Positions 1-11,253 of a stretch of 64,000 bases of DNA are shown in pieces. Source of the DNA: Ampullaceana balthica (taxonomy: Eukaryota > Mollusca > Gastropoda > Lymnaeidae); assembly GCA_944989445.1 (NCBI GenBank), contig CALYLW010000163.1, forward strand, positions 467,501 through 531,500, written 5' to 3'. Made by a program: the position numbers and the translations under genes. The notes under the pieces were generated by a model. That model saw only the letters and a program-made list of their open reading frames with translations, made no database searches and was not told the origin of the DNA. Numbering within the stretch: position 1 is the first letter of the stretch; each line of letters starts with the position of its first letter.

Positions 1-35
1 CAGCCAGACGACATCGTGTGAATGATTCACCTGGT

Positions 36-265
36 GTGAATCAAGAAATTAATAATTACTTGGCAGACACTTCAGACAGTATTGCATCATTGGATGCCTA
101 TCCACATATCCGTAAAATATACTAGACCTGAATACAGGACTTCCTTCACGCGCTGCAGTTGAAAGGTTGTTTTCATTATGAGGACGAGTATTTTCCCCTC
201 TTCGTTCACGACTGAGCAGTGCGCATTTTGAAATGGTTACTTTTCTTCACCTGGCTAAGTGGTAA
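36..265 (+). pseudogene. hAT transposase C-terminal dimerisation domain, broken
   Basis: The translation contains GLPSRAAVERLFSL, then a stop codon (TGA, 179-181), then GRVFSPLRSRLSS and the end FLHLAKW followed by TAA at 263-265. This is the hAT-family C-terminal dimerisation region (hATC), which mediates transposase oligomerisation; the usual motif has SxAxERxFS followed by G and R. Upstream, residues such as NNYLADTSDS and AYPHIRKIY are readable from base 36 but in another frame, so there is a frameshift near base 120. With one frameshift and one nonsense codon in 77 codons the copy is inactive. Confidence 0.75.
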
Positions 266-408
266 CGGCCAAATAGGTGGCGTTAGCCTGTGAACTCTAC
301 TATAATTCATCGTTCATCGTTAGTTTTCCAGATGTGATGCAATCCACTGACTCGGTCTGACTGTTTTTACTATAGTATGATGTTTAACTGTTTATGTATC
401 ATTTGCTT

Positions 409-450
409 CATTCATCCATTCATTCATCCATCCATCCATTCATTCATTCA
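409..450. repeat. TCAT/TCCA tetranucleotide microsatellite
   Basis: About ten 4-bp units alternating between CATT and CATC forms. It lies in the non-coding 3' part of the decayed hAT element. Confidence 0.85.
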
Positions 451-743
451 CAATATGTGTTATACAGTATACATATTAAAAATCTAAGCAAGTGTTAACT
501 ATTGAACAAAATTTGGTTAAAAATACATTGTCTAAATTAGCAAAAAATGTTGTTATCGTTTATCGATGTAAGTGATATAGAGCGATGAATTACGTATTTG
601 CGTTTTATTCGTCGAATGACCCAAATATTGGTATTGGTAAGGCAATAATAAATAAATATTGGTATTGGTATTACAATACTGGTTTTAAAATTGTATTGGT
701 ATTGGTATTGCCAATAATTTTTTTAGTATTGTTAACAACCCTG

Positions 744-1404
744 GTTCTGTCACACCCTTGCATTTTTGTTAAGGTGTGCTGTAATACAGTTAATAATCGT
801 ATCAATTAGAAACCATTAGAAAGTTTTTAAAGTTTCTAACTAGGGTTGACGCTTGCTTAGATCGTGCTTTACACAGATGAACAAACCGATTAAATAAATA
901 AATACTATTTTAAAGAGCCTTACAAGGCAGAGCCGGTAAGGGTATCACCCGAGAAGATTAATAAAAACATAAATAAGGGTTGGCTTCCCGGGAAAGACAA
1001 GCTGGCAAGCTGTAGAAGCGGGTGCCCCTATCCTCACCTAATAAAAGAAATAGGAAAATTAACTGTTTGAGAGCCCGCAAGGGCAGCATCCGTTAGATCC
1101 CATAAATGGACTTTTTGTATTAAACCCATCACATACAAATATTACTGAGTCTTGGTGTAAACTGTAAACTCCCCTTTTCTATGCACAATTTCCCGCTAAG
1201 ATAACCCCATCTCCCAACTGTAGACAGCGTTGGGAAAAATGCCTAGTCATTTGTGAGCAGTTAATGCGATTAATGGCCAAGCCAGATAAGATGAGACGTA
1301 AGCCCTTTGGCTGGCTTTGTTTACAATGTGCCAGACAAGTAAATCTCAAGGTTTGGCGTTGCAATGTGCTTTCTTTAAGGACATGGGCCGGTCAAGGTTA
1401 GGTA
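744..1404. other. Non-coding stretch, nothing recognised
   Basis: I see no gene. Two GC-richer islands (about 911-955 and 1071-1100) each contain a small hairpin-like motif around CTTACAAGG and CCCGCAAGGG, and may be diverged copies of one another. They match no RNA family I know. Confidence 0.5.
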
Positions 1405-1590
1405 TTGCTATGTGTAACGGCACACTCCAGTGCAAGCTGGACATTGCACTGTGTACGGACACAGTCCGTTATACATTGCAATGTGAGTGGACACAGGCCG
1501 GTGGACATTGCAATGTGTATGGATACAGGCCGCTGGACATTGCAATGTGAGTGGACACAAACTGTTCAAGGTTGGACATTGCAAGTAAAT
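1405..1590. repeat. Degenerate minisatellite, about 33 bp x 5
   Basis: The core GGACATTGCAATGTG recurs at about 1440, 1473, 1505 and 1537, followed each time by a GGACACAGGCCG-like segment. Unit length varies from 31 to 35 bp. The core contains the palindrome CATTGCAATG. Open frames over it on both strands are incidental. Confidence 0.75.
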
Positions 1591-1707
1591 GTCCTAGACC
1601 CATACGCACATCTCCAACAAAGTCATGAACCAACTCTTTGGTCATATCTACACAGTCCAATACACAGCACTGGCAGAAGTCTTCTCTTTTTATCAAACGT
1701 CCATTAA

Positions 1708-3705
1708 AACACAAATAGCCCAGTAGAAGAAATTTGGAAAGATATAAAAACAAATCTAAAAACTATAATGGATGAGAATGTTCCAACAAAACTAACATCA
1801 AATAAAATTAACAAATGCTGGTTCAATTCTAGATTGAAAAAGATATGCAAACTAAAAGAGAACTTATTTAAGAAATATAAAGCTACCTATTCATATAGGA
1901 TACACAAAAAATACTTAAAGATTAAACACTTGACACAAAAACTTAGTCGAAACCTCCAAAATGAATATATGAACAATGTAATTACCAAAGATAACAATAA
2001 AAACTTATGGTCCTTTATCAAATCTAAAAAAATGGAACCTTCAGGAATAGCCACACTAAAAGGATCAAATAATAAAACCTATAATGATAATGAAACTAAA
2101 GCTAATATCCTTAACACATATTTTGCATCATCTTTTTCTGCCTCAGGCGACAAGGAAGTTTTAATAAATTTAAATAAATTGGAGGAAATAGGTAACATAA
2201 CTGTAGATGAGATAGGTATACATTCACTCCTAAAAAACTTTAAAATAAACAAAGCTACTGGCCCAGATGATTTGCCTGCAAGATTATTAAAAGAACTAAG
2301 CAATGAACTGTCCCCAATCCTTGTAGTTCTCTTTCAAGCCTCTCTAAACCAGGGTTAAGTGCCCCAGGATTGGAAATTAGCTAACGTAACTCCACTCTTT
2401 AAGAAAGGGGATAAATCAGACCCTGGTAATTACAGGCCTGTATCACTTACTAGTATCACCTGTAAATTACTAGAACATATAATATATAGAAGAATAGTTA
2501 ACCACCTTGACAAATATAATGCCCTATGCCCACATCAACACGGCTTTAGAAAAAACAGATCATGTGAAACACAATTAATAGGTTTAATAGATGAACTATC
2601 AAAAGGCTTGGACAAAAATGATCAAATAGATACAATATTACTAGACTTCTCAAAAGCATTTGACAAAGTTCACCACCTTAGTTTACTTAAAAAACTTAAC
2701 TACTTTGGAATCTCGGGTTCCTTACATCACTGGATCCAAGACTTCCTTTTGGGCAGGGAGCAAACTGTAATAATTAATGGATCTAAATCTGCACCAATAA
2801 AGGTTAACTCAGGAGTTCTACAAGGAACTGTGCTAGGTCCCTTACTCTTTTTAATTTATATAAATGATTTACCCAACAACATCTCAACAGGTACAAAAGT
2901 TAGGTTATTTGCTGATGATTGTATAATCTATAGAACAATTAAATCAGAACAAGATAGCACAATTTTACAAAAAGACTTAGATGAATTGATAAAATGGGAA
3001 ACTAACTGGAGTATGTCTTTCCACCCAGAAAAGTGTCACCTGTTAAGAGTAACAAAGAAAAAGAAACAAATAAATTCAAAATATTACATTCATGGAAAAG
3101 AACTGACCCAAACTAAAGATGCAAAATACTTAGGAGTCTTAATAAATGAGAAACTATCATGGAATCCCCATGTCAATGAAGTTATTAAAAAATCAAACAA
3201 AACCTTAGGCTTTATAAAAAGGAACTTTAACAAATGTAATAGAGATATAAAACTAAAATGCTACCTCACTTTGGTGAGACCTGTACTAGAATATGCATCT
3301 TCTGTATGGGACCCATCCACCAAAGAAAACATTGATAAACTAGAACAAATTCAAAAAAGAGCTGCCAGATTCATTACTGGAGAATATTCGAAACTGACAA
3401 GAATAACACCATTAGTTAAATCATTAAACCTTGAAACACTAGAGGATAGAAGAACCAAGAGCAAAGTAGTAATCATACATAAAGCAATTAATTCTAATTT
3501 AGAAATACAACACAAAGATAACTTAATACAACCCTCAGATAGACATAAGGATAAAAACACCTTTCTTATTCCGTATGCAAGAACAAACACATACAAGTTT
3601 TCCTTCTTCCCGTCCGGAATTCGGGCGTGGAATGGGTTGCCTGAAGAATCCAGGAAAACCAACACTTTATCAACATTTAAATCTCTAATAAAAATGCAGG
3701 ACTAA
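1708..3705 (+). pseudogene. LINE reverse transcriptase, one internal stop
   Basis: A single frame is open from 1708 to 3705 except for one TAA at 2356-2358. It encodes the linker (to about 2215), a reverse transcriptase domain and a C-terminal region. Visible landmarks: NKATGPDDLPARLLKEL before the palm; YRPVSLTSITCKLLEH just after the stop; DFSKAFDKV with the first catalytic Asp at 2644; GVLQGTVLGPLLFLIYIND; the catalytic FADD box with its two Asp codons at 2914-2919; and YLGVLINEKLSWNPH. The C-terminus keeps the VRPVLEYASSVWDP and QIQKRAARFI signatures of CR1/Jockey-like elements. All catalytic residues are intact, so the copy is fairly young, but without the endonuclease and with the nonsense codon it cannot move by itself. 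The exact clade would need a phylogeny. Confidence 0.85.
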
Positions 3706-3789
3706 ACACAAACCATAGATACGCGTAGGACGCAATAATCTTCTGTATAGAAGGAGCGTCTGTAAACAGATAAGATAAGATAAGATAAA
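1708..3789 (+). mobile_element. 5'-truncated LINE, CR1/Jockey-like group
   Basis: A non-LTR retrotransposon lacking its endonuclease domain. It begins in the linker before the reverse transcriptase and runs to a short tandem GATAA tail at about 3768-3789. Truncation at the 5' end plus a short simple-repeat tail is the usual result of target-primed reverse transcription. A fragment of the same 3' end recurs at 22127-22580. The upstream boundary near 1708 is judged only from where the open frame and the A-rich composition start. Confidence 0.8.
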
Positions 3790-3903
3790 ACCATGTACAT
3801 GTAGTTACCTTACCTTTGTTTGCAGCCCTGGTCCTTAGGCATTCGATTTCTCAGGGTGTTATTCCCTGGTAATTCTTTACCCTTTCACCGCCCCGAAAAA
3901 AAC

Positions 3904-4033
3904 TAATTTTTAGACCAACTGACCACATGTAATTTCTAGGCCAAATGAGCACATCTATTTAAAGGCCAACTGACTCCATCTAATTTCTAGGCCAACAGAC
4001 CACATCTAATTTCTAGGCCAACTGACCACATCT
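3904..4033. repeat. Minisatellite, 26 bp x 5
   Basis: Units begin at about 3904, 3931, 3957, 3982 and 4008. Each contains TTCTAGGCCAAC followed by TGACCACATCT. The first three copies are more diverged than the last two. Confidence 0.85.
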
Positions 4034-5970
4034 ATGCCCAGTAATTTGCAGATAACACAATTTAATTCATTTTTTTGGACATCAAAATAGAATTTAATAG
4101 AAAAAACAAAACAAACCAACTACCACAAAACAGCTCCGTTTTCTATTCAGATTTCTTGTCCTAGCACCTCTCGTATACAAGGAACAGATCAACAAACATA
4201 CATGTAAAAACTGCCGGAGAATCAGTTGCAAGACAAGAAGCCTAATAAACCATCGATTTAGACATGTCCCTGCCTCCCACCAACCCGCGACTTATTGCCT
4301 GAGCTCTCCCGTCGTGTAGAACAATCTGGCACACGGTCATTGTCACTGACATCCTGGCATGTATTGTCACAACAATTCTGTTGTCGCCATCCCTCCCCAC
4401 ATCTTGACAGATGTCTCCATCGTTTGTTTCGCTTAAAGCTATAATTTTAAAAATAATTCCAAAGATTTTCTTGAGTTTAGAATTCTATACAACTCATTGA
4501 AGTTTTGGAAAAGCAAATTTTCATTTATTTTACATGGGAGAAATAGAATAGTCGCCTCTCTTGTGATTGGTTGAAGTTTGAAAAAGGAAGTGCAGTCTTA
4601 TCTCATGTGATTGGTTGAAGTTCGAGAAAGGAAGTGCAGAAAGAATGCTGGGAATGTGATGGGAAGTGCCTAGTTTAGTTTCAAATAAAGCCACCCGTCT
4701 ATGCACCAGCTGGTCGACTTTTGAAGGCCACTTTATCAAATATTTTTCTTCGTTATCCTACTGAAAATAGCTTACCAGGGGAAACATCAAATGGCAAGGG
4801 AAAATTGCCACAATTTTACAGTCTGGACAAAATGTGACATTCAAATGATAATAGATGCGATGGAATTATGGATTCTCTTTACAAGACACAAAAACAAATT
4901 GTGATATCAAAACAACAAAGTGTTCATTTTTTTAACGGATGAAGGCATTAGCCAAACTTTTTAGTTGTTTATTAGTCCATTAATCAATCTTTAATTTATT
5001 GTTTTGATCACACAATTACTTTCTGTATCTTTTATTTATTTTAAAGCTTTATCGCAGTCAAATTTTATTTGATAAATGCGGATCCTTGGCGAACCATTAA
5101 AAATAAAGTCTTTAGGTTAGCAGGGAATGACAACTTTAATTTACAGATTACCCACTTTTTTAATTCCCCTTTTAGAGCAATTTTTTTTCTCCCAGTAAAC
5201 ATCTCCTATTAGAGACAAAACCAAAACAATGTTAGAACCCTTTTGTCCAGCCATCACAGTGAGCCTCAAACTGTTATAAATGGTGGGTATATGACTTTTT
5301 GTTTTAAGGTATGGATTTAAATACAATTTGAGCTGAAACTTAAATCCATACAATTTTGAATCCATTTGTGAATCATATGAACTCTAATGCCATTGGAAAA
5401 AAAGATAGTTTTCATTTCGATGGCGGTCATCTATTAATATAACATCCGGGAATTCATTTCGGCTTATATCAAAAGACCGAACATCCGGGATTTCCGTTTT
5501 GCCAATCACTCTCAAACAGCTCCCCAAAGCTTCTTTGTTAATTGAGTGATAGAAGAGAGAATCATTAGCTAAACCTGTTATAACGTTACTTAACAAAAGA
5601 TTCTAAAAGCCAATTCAAACTGACCTAATTGAACCGAAATTCCTGTCTCCGAAATAATAAAAAAAAACGCAAGGAGGAAACAATGTATTTAATCATGATG
5701 TAAGATACAGTTAAATACATGATTATATAATGAATTTAGAAATGTTTTTTTTTGCATCCTGCGGTTGTCAAATGAAATTTGTGATGGGTTTCTGCCAGAC
5801 ATTGGGTTGCTGACAGTGACTTTGAAACTATTTTGGAGCAATACAGAACAATTTTATAACAGTTGTTCATTTGCTGAAAATAATAGAAGACGGGAAAATG
5901 TGTGTATGGTGGGAGGGAACTGGGGTCAGTTAATTAAAAAGAAATAATTTAAGTTAGAAACTGATATGGT
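4034..5970. other. Unique-looking non-coding DNA
   Basis: No gene or mobile element recognised. The only structure I found is an imperfect direct duplication of about 45 bp at 4556-4604 and 4605-4642, sharing GTGATTGGTTGAAGTT and AAAGGAAGTGCAG. The AT-rich composition and the short open frames suggest intron or intergenic sequence. Confidence 0.5.
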
Positions 5971-5974
5971 ATAA

Positions 5975-6053
5975 TGATGAAGAAGATGATGAAGAGGATG
6001 ATAATGATGGAGATGATGATTATGAATATGATGTTGGCTTTCTTCCACTGAAC
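5975..6053. repeat. GAT/GAA trinucleotide-rich tract
   Basis: Imperfect GAT and GAA triplets over about 80 bp, directly before the 13-bp array. Confidence 0.7.
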
Positions 6054-6063
6054 CAACTGTCCA

Positions 6064-6210
6064 TGCTCGTCATACGTGCTCGTCATACGTGCTCGTCATA
6101 CGTGCTCGTCATACGTGCTCGTCATACGTGCTCGTCATACGTGCTCGTCATACGTGCTCGTCATACGTGCTCGTCATACGTGCTCGTCATCCATGCTAGT
6201 CCAACATGCT
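6064..6210. repeat. Minisatellite, 13 bp x about 11
   Basis: The unit TGCTCGTCATACG repeats without change from 6064 to 6180, followed by two decaying copies ending near 6210. Each unit carries ACGTGC across its junction. The period is not a multiple of three, so all frames stay open over it. Confidence 0.95.
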
Positions 6211-7047
6211 TGTCGCACTCTGATTTTCAAAAATTCGATTAAATCAAAAAGTCTTTAGATATTTCTTTATTTTTTGTCACATTTTAAGTCACATGACTTC
6301 AGTGCACCCCCAAAAAAAACAACAACAAAACTTTACAAAACAGTATTATTCACAAGAGGGAGGTAAACGAATGACTGTTGTCGGGAGACAACCAAACAAA
6401 GACTATTGTCTTCGTTTTCCGCTTGAGAAGAAAAAAAAACATTTGAAAATAAGTGAAATAAAATGAAAATTGTCTCATTATGAAAACAGTTCGACCGAAG
6501 ACTCTTAAAGTAGTATAAGCTGTGAAACTTGCTGTATACAATGTCACGTTATTTGTATCGTAGATAACAATAATAAGTACTATAAGCTGTGATACTTGCT
6601 GTACACAATGTCAAGTAATATATCCCGTGACACAAACCGTAAGCAAAAGAATCTAATTGCTTACAATTTCAGTATCATAAACATTTAGTTTTTCGGTCAA
6701 GTGTAGCAGAACCCGATTTACGATCATGACTATAAATAGATCGTTTCATTCGATCATACGCCAAGTCGAGAAAGACGTCATCAAGTCGCGGCTCTTAAAT
6801 CCCTTGCCCTACCTCGGGCGGTGATGAGTTAACAAAGTTAAATGTCAGAACTCTTTCATTTCTTTCGCCCTTAATTAAACGTTATGTGCTGGGAGTTCCC
6901 ATGTGAATAATATTCTCATATCTTTTTGCTATCATTGTAAATAGACAACGAGGATGGGCATCTTTCTTTGATCTGCACTGGATGCTTGACCAGAAAGCGT
7001 CTGGTGGTGCTAGGGTAGTATCTATAAAATAAAAGATGGTTCAGCAA
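6211..7047. other. Non-coding stretch with a short duplication
   Basis: No gene seen. A segment with TATAAGCTGTGA, ACTTGCTGTA and ACAATGTCA occurs twice (about 6513-6545 and 6579-6613). From about 6995 a degenerate first copy of the following 50-bp repeat is readable. Confidence 0.5.
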
Positions 7048-7226
7048 GAAACATGTCGATGGTGCTGTGGTGGTATCTGTAAGAGATGGTTGAAAGCGAA
7101 ACATGTCGATGGTGCTGTGATGGTATGTATAAGAGATGGTTGAAAGAGAAACATGTCGATGGTGCTGTGATGGTATCTATAACAGATGGTTAAAAAAGAA
7201 ACATGTTGATGGTGTTATGATGGTAG
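7048..7226. repeat. Minisatellite, 50 bp x 3.6
   Basis: GAAACATGTCGATGGTG starts at 7048, 7098 and 7148, and in the diverged form GAAACATGTTGATGGTG at 7198, so the period is exactly 50 bp. A weaker copy precedes it. Confidence 0.9.
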
Positions 7227-7280
7227 TAGTTGCTACCTTGCAGCCAAGGGAGTGGGTTCAATTTCCCTATCGATAATAAA
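7227..7280 (+). other. tRNA-like 3' fragment, possible SINE relic
   Basis: The segment has an anticodon-arm-like CCTTGCAGCCAAGG followed by GTGGGTTCAATTTCCC, which resembles an RNA polymerase III B box (consensus GGTTCRANNCC). No matching A box remains upstream because the 50-bp repeat ends there. Confidence 0.35.
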
Positions 7281-7286
7281 AATTTT

Positions 7287-7330
7287 TTAGATTTAGAGTA
7301 AGGATTAGACTTAGAGTAAGGATTAGATTA
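7287..7330. repeat. TTAGAGTAAGGA minisatellite, left part
   Basis: Degenerate 17-18 bp units of the form GATTTAGAGTAAGGATTA. The same repeat resumes at 7536 after the SINE-like insertion. Confidence 0.8.
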
Positions 7331-7535
7331 GGCGGTTGGATAGCGAAGTCAATAGTGCGCTAACCTCACAAGCTGAGGGGCGTGGGTTCTAGCCCACGTT
7401 AAAGCCACAATAAAAATGTTGAATGACTATCGCTAAAATGTACTCCGCTGATGGGCGCCGCCAAGGTCGACCAAGCCCCGAGAAAGTTCTAATGGAAACA
7501 TCAGACCACGAGGTTATGGGACACACAACACACAA
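7331..7535 (+). mobile_element. tRNA-derived SINE
   Basis: The first 74 bp look like a tRNA gene. There is an A box GATAGCGAAGTCAATAG (compare tRNA TRGCNNAGTNGG) at about 7339-7355. A T arm, CGTGG, loop, CCACG, with a B box GGGTTCTAGCCC, lies at about 7381-7398. The anticodon arm is imperfect and no clean acceptor stem closes, so this is a SINE head rather than a functional tRNA gene. A body without a clear tRNA relation follows to about 7535. The insertion splits a TTAGAG minisatellite, and AAGGATTAGA occurs on both sides, which may be the target duplication. Confidence 0.6.
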
Positions 7536-7690
7536 AAGGATTAGATTTATAGTAAGGATTAGATTTAGAGTAAAGGTTAGAGTAAGGTTGGTATTTAGAG
7601 AAAGGGTTAGATTTTGAGTAAGTGTTAGTTTTAGAGTAAGGGTTAGAATTAGAGTAATGGTTAGATTAGAGTAAGGATTAGATTTGAGGT
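7536..7690. repeat. TTAGAGTAAGG minisatellite, right part
   Basis: About nine units of 15-18 bp with the core TTAGAGTAAGG. Some read GGGTTAG and so look telomere-like, but the units are too irregular to be telomeric DNA. Confidence 0.8.
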
Positions 7691-8396
7691 TATATAATCG
7701 AAGACAAAGAGTCCCCTGATGAAAATATCTGAAAAAAAGCCTGTCATCCGCAAAGCTGATGACGTCTCACAAGAACCAGGTCTGAGAGCCAATCTGGCAC
7801 AAACAGAAATAACTAAATGTTGATCAAGATGTGATAAAACTTGATTAAATTTGACAACCTAACGTTACGACCATTATTTCATCGGGGGTTCTAGAGAGAG
7901 GAGAGTCGGGGGCTCTCCTTGGGTTATTTCAATTACTTGCTCGGGGGCTCTAATAATGTTAGAGAGACCCCCAAGAAGTTGGATGTGGACATACAAGTCA
8001 ATATTTCATCACGTGGGTAGGAGGGTAAGAAATGAGAATCTAGCCGCCGCCATTCTGTGAGTGAGTTGGAAAAGACCCGGGGGTTATAAATGTGGCCGTT
8101 ACGAGGTTTAATTTGTTGGCGGTTACGGCCACGGTCAAGGCCGCCCTATTGATCACGTGATTATCTTTGAGTGCATTAAAGTGTTAGCTGACTCTTATAT
8201 TATAAGTCAGCCGGACTCCACGGGTGATAAAATTTCTAAAGTAAATAAAATGAGAAACTTGATGGTTCAGAAAGGGGCAGAATTTATTAAATAAATGGGA
8301 ATACCTTTTACATATGAAGGTATCTAAGGAACATTTCTTGAAGTCAATACTTGTAACCTTGATATTTTGTATCAATTTTTTATATATACTCTAGCT
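7691..8396. other. Non-coding stretch, nothing recognised
   Basis: I see no gene or element. GGGGGCTCT motifs recur three times between 7880 and 7960 without a fixed period. Confidence 0.5.
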
Positions 8397-8685
8397 CAGT
8401 GCTTCTCAGACTTTTTAGTAAGGCGGACGGGCTGGAGTTTTTCCATTGCACCAGGGACCGGTGAACTATTTTCACAAGTACTGACATGGTAGCGAAATGT
8501 TATATATTTTATGTTATTTGTTGCATTTTATGTGCTTATCAACGAAAAATTGACATATTCTATCGGATTAGCATTTATTGTTGCAAATAAGCGATGATAA
8601 AAATATATATTTATGTCCTTTCTTGATATCTTTTGCGGACCGGCATCGGATGGCCCACGGACCGGCAGCGGTCTCACCCGTCGCG
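8397..8685 (+). mobile_element. hAT miniature element, 3' end lost
   Basis: It starts with the hAT terminus CAGTGCTTCTCAGACTTTTT and continues with GGCGGAC and TCCATTGCACCAGGGACCGG. Near 8636-8680 it has GCGGACCGGCATCGGATGG and CCACGGACCGGCAGCGGTC. The same order is seen in the complete 184-bp copy at 15398-15581. The terminal GAGAAGCACTG is missing here, so the 3' tip has been deleted or has diverged. Confidence 0.75.
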
Positions 8686-8739
8686 CGTTGCAAGGATCCA
8701 GGTAGGTCATAACATAAGTTCGAAACACGTGTCAACTTT

Positions 8740-9340
8740 AACTAATTTCACAATGAATTAATGTTTCTAGTTCTCAAAATCGTGTAAAAATGAATGGCGA
8801 ATTAAAACTGAAACGTTTACGAAAAAAGACATTTGGGGCCCCCGGCCTCTAAGGAATGGATAATAGGAGTTCAGTGCCCTACAGTATTTTAATATAGGCT
8901 CAGAAGTTTTTATATACCAAGGTTGGTCAAGATCCATTCATTTTCCGAGTAGCTAAAGCTTAGCCTAATTTCTATATAACTCATATTCGCAAAAAACAAC
9001 AATTTAGGCCCCCGGGCCCCTTCGGTGCAAGATGTTATATTAGAAACACCTATTTAATTCAATCAATTTCATAATGGATCTATTTATCTGTAGTTATCAA
9101 GATCTTATAAAATTGAATGGGGAATAAAATTTTAAACAATTACGAAAAAAGACATTTTGGGCCCAAGGCCCCGAAGAAATGGACATTATGAGTTAAATGC
9201 ACTGCGTATTTTAATATAGGCGCTCAAGTATTTATATACCACGTTTGTTACAAATCCATCCATTTACACAGTAGCTAACACTTAAACATTTTTTTATATA
9301 GCTCATATAAGCAAAAACCTCAACATAATGGGCTCTCGGA
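8740..9340. repeat. Diverged direct duplication, period about 322 bp
   Basis: Landmarks recur about 322 bp apart: GAAAAAAGACATTT at 8821 and 9144, AATATAGG at 8891 and 9213, and TATATA(A/G)CTCATAT at 8974 and about 9296. Each copy also has a GGCCCCCGG-like block. The two copies look clearly diverged, so the duplication is old. No coding signal. Confidence 0.75.
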
Positions 9341-9500
9341 GTCCCATGAGAGTTACAATAAAAACAAATCAGCCAGTTACCATCCGGTGAGCGAACAAAC
9401 ATTCTCTCAAAGTTTCATGGCAATCGGATGAATCGTGTAGTAGGCTATAACGGACATGCAGACAGACAGACATACTTTTCATTTTATATACATAATAAGA
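9341..9500 (+). mobile_element. Probable LINE/SINE 3' tail
   Basis: CAAAGTTTCATGGCAATCGG, then ATAACGGACATGCAGACAGACAGACA and a TTTTATATACATAATA end, resembles the conserved 3' tail of several non-LTR retrotransposon families in invertebrates (a TTTCATCAAAATCGG phrase followed by CAGACAGACA). No coding part is attached. Confidence 0.4.
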
Positions 9501-9951
9501 AGTAATTGGAATATTTGCGAAAAAGTTAGATACTCGATTACAGTTTTTTTTTATATTCTTAAATTCCTTTACGTTGGATTCAGTTAAAATATTTAGTCAA
9601 AGAAAATATTGATATTTGCTGTGAAGGCAGAAAACAGCGAATTCGATAAAAAAATTCGATAAAAATCAGCCGGCAGATCTGGTAGTGCCACTAATAGATA
9701 ACTCTCACTTATTCTTTTATTCGGTTTTAAACTTTCAGATTGACATGTCGGAGCCATCAGTGATTGTATTGATATTATGATTAATCACAGAAAGATGTTA
9801 ATCAGGATTTAACAACAAAGACTCTTTAAATGCCAGCCGTGCTGATAATTAGCTATTAGCTATTAACACGATGTTTTATTATCAAATGCTGATCAAAGAA
9901 ATTGCAACATAAAAATCTCATATAGTTAGGAGGAATTAAAATCTCAAGTTG
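9501..9951. other. AT-rich non-coding stretch
   Basis: Nothing recognised on either strand. Confidence 0.5.
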
Positions 9952-10390
9952 TTGTGTGCGCTTGTGTGTTTGGGTGTATGTCACAATGTCTGAGTGTATC
10001 TGTGCACGTGTGTCCATGAGTGTGTGTCCCCGTGCGTATGTGTGTCCGGGCGTGTGTATGTCTTCGCGTGTCTGTCACCATGTGCGTGTGTGATCGCACT
10101 CGTGTGTCCATGAGTTTCTGTGTGTGTCGCGTATGTGTGTCCGGGCGTGTGTATGTCTTCGCGTGTCTGTCACCATGTGCGTGTGTGATCGCACTCGTGT
10201 GCCCATGAGTTTCTGTGTGTGTCGCGTATGTGTTCGTGTATGTGTCAATGCGTGTGTGACCGTGTGTGTTTGTGTCTGTGTGTGTGTCACGAATTTGCTC
10301 GTGTATTTGCGAATTTGTGTGTCCACACACTTCCACATGTGTCCTTGTCTATGTGTGTGTTTTGTTATGTCTGTGCCTGATTATTTCTCA
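9952..10390. repeat. TG-rich minisatellite with a 95-bp duplication
   Basis: Alternating purine-pyrimidine TGTG DNA with CG steps. A 95-bp block is duplicated almost perfectly (GTCCGGGCGTG at 10044 and 10139). Open frames of about 60-130 codons on both strands come from the lack of stop codons in TG/CA DNA. Confidence 0.9.
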
Positions 10391-10956
10391 TTGAATAAAC
10401 CCCTTTTGTTCCCGCCCCGCTGCGCATTGTCACAACATTTCGTTACGCCAGACTCTAAATGTCAGTAATGACACCTGCCAACTAGATGTCAAATATTTAC
10501 ATTTAGTTAAAAAACAAGAAGTTTTCATCCCCCCACCAACCCCAGCTCTTCATGTTTGAAGTAGAATATTTGTTAATGTGTTTTTTAAGACAGGGAGATG
10601 TACGGATCACTTGAGCTAGTCACAGTTATCGTTCTTGGCGAGAGTCTTTCAATATTTGTTTCCACCGAGATCAAGCGAGGTGAGTATTGACCGACATCGA
10701 TGTGAAAACAAGGGGGCCGGGGCCAAATGACAGGTCTGGGGACGAAACTTCCAGACACCGTTGAAACTTAAACATCAGATACACATGTCTTGAACATTAA
10801 TAGAATATTGAGGAAATTACAGGCCAGGGCGATGTGAAAAGGTCAAAGTTTAACTCTACCTTTGAAACTACTACAGAAAATCGTTATCACTAATATATTA
10901 TTGAATTATTAATACCATCTTTGATAGATAGACGGACGTTGTGTACAAAAAGTGTG
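10391..10956. other. Non-coding stretch, nothing recognised
   Basis: No gene or element recognised. Confidence 0.5.
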
Positions 10957-11023
10957 TCATAGAAGTTGTTTACCAACAGTGTCATAGAAGTTGTTTACCA
11001 ACAGTGTTACAGAAGTTGTGTTC
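10957..11023. repeat. Minisatellite, 25 bp x 2.7
   Basis: CATAGAAGTTGTTTACCAAC occurs twice exactly and once with changes (TTACAGAAGTTGTG). Confidence 0.85.
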
Positions 11024-11086
11024 AAATTGTTGTCATTGGAGCAGAAACGTGCAATGAAAATCATTAGCTGGGTTTAATCTTAGAAT

Positions 11087-11253
11087 GAAATATCGTAAAC
11101 CGGGTATTGTCAGAATCAGACAAAATGTCGTAAACTGGGTATTGTCAGAATCAGACAAAATATAGTAAACCGGGTATTGTCAGAATCAGACAAAATGTCG
11201 TAAACTGGGTATTGTCAGAATTAGACAAAATATCGTAAACTGGGTATCGTCTT
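11087..11253. repeat. Minisatellite, 35 bp x 4.8
   Basis: Units contain TCGTAAACTGGGTATTGTC and AGAATCAGACAAAAT. Alternating units carry CCGGG or CTGGG, suggesting that two-unit blocks were duplicated. Confidence 0.9.

Larger units (their letters stand above)
1..743 (+). mobile_element. Decayed hAT DNA transposon, 3' half
   Basis: The element enters from the left window edge. It holds the degenerate C-terminus of a hAT transposase (to base 265), then a 3' non-coding part rich in TATTGGTATTGG motifs (about 625-715), and ends in GTTAACAACCCTG at 731-743. Read on the other strand this is CAGGGTTGTTAAC, a typical hAT terminus. The 5' end lies outside the window, so the 8-bp target duplication cannot be tested. 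Confidence 0.65.

Noticed and set aside
7331..7404. Functional tRNA gene
   Set aside because: A and B boxes are good, but the anticodon loop lacks the usual T before the anticodon and no acceptor stem closes. The segment continues into a SINE body.
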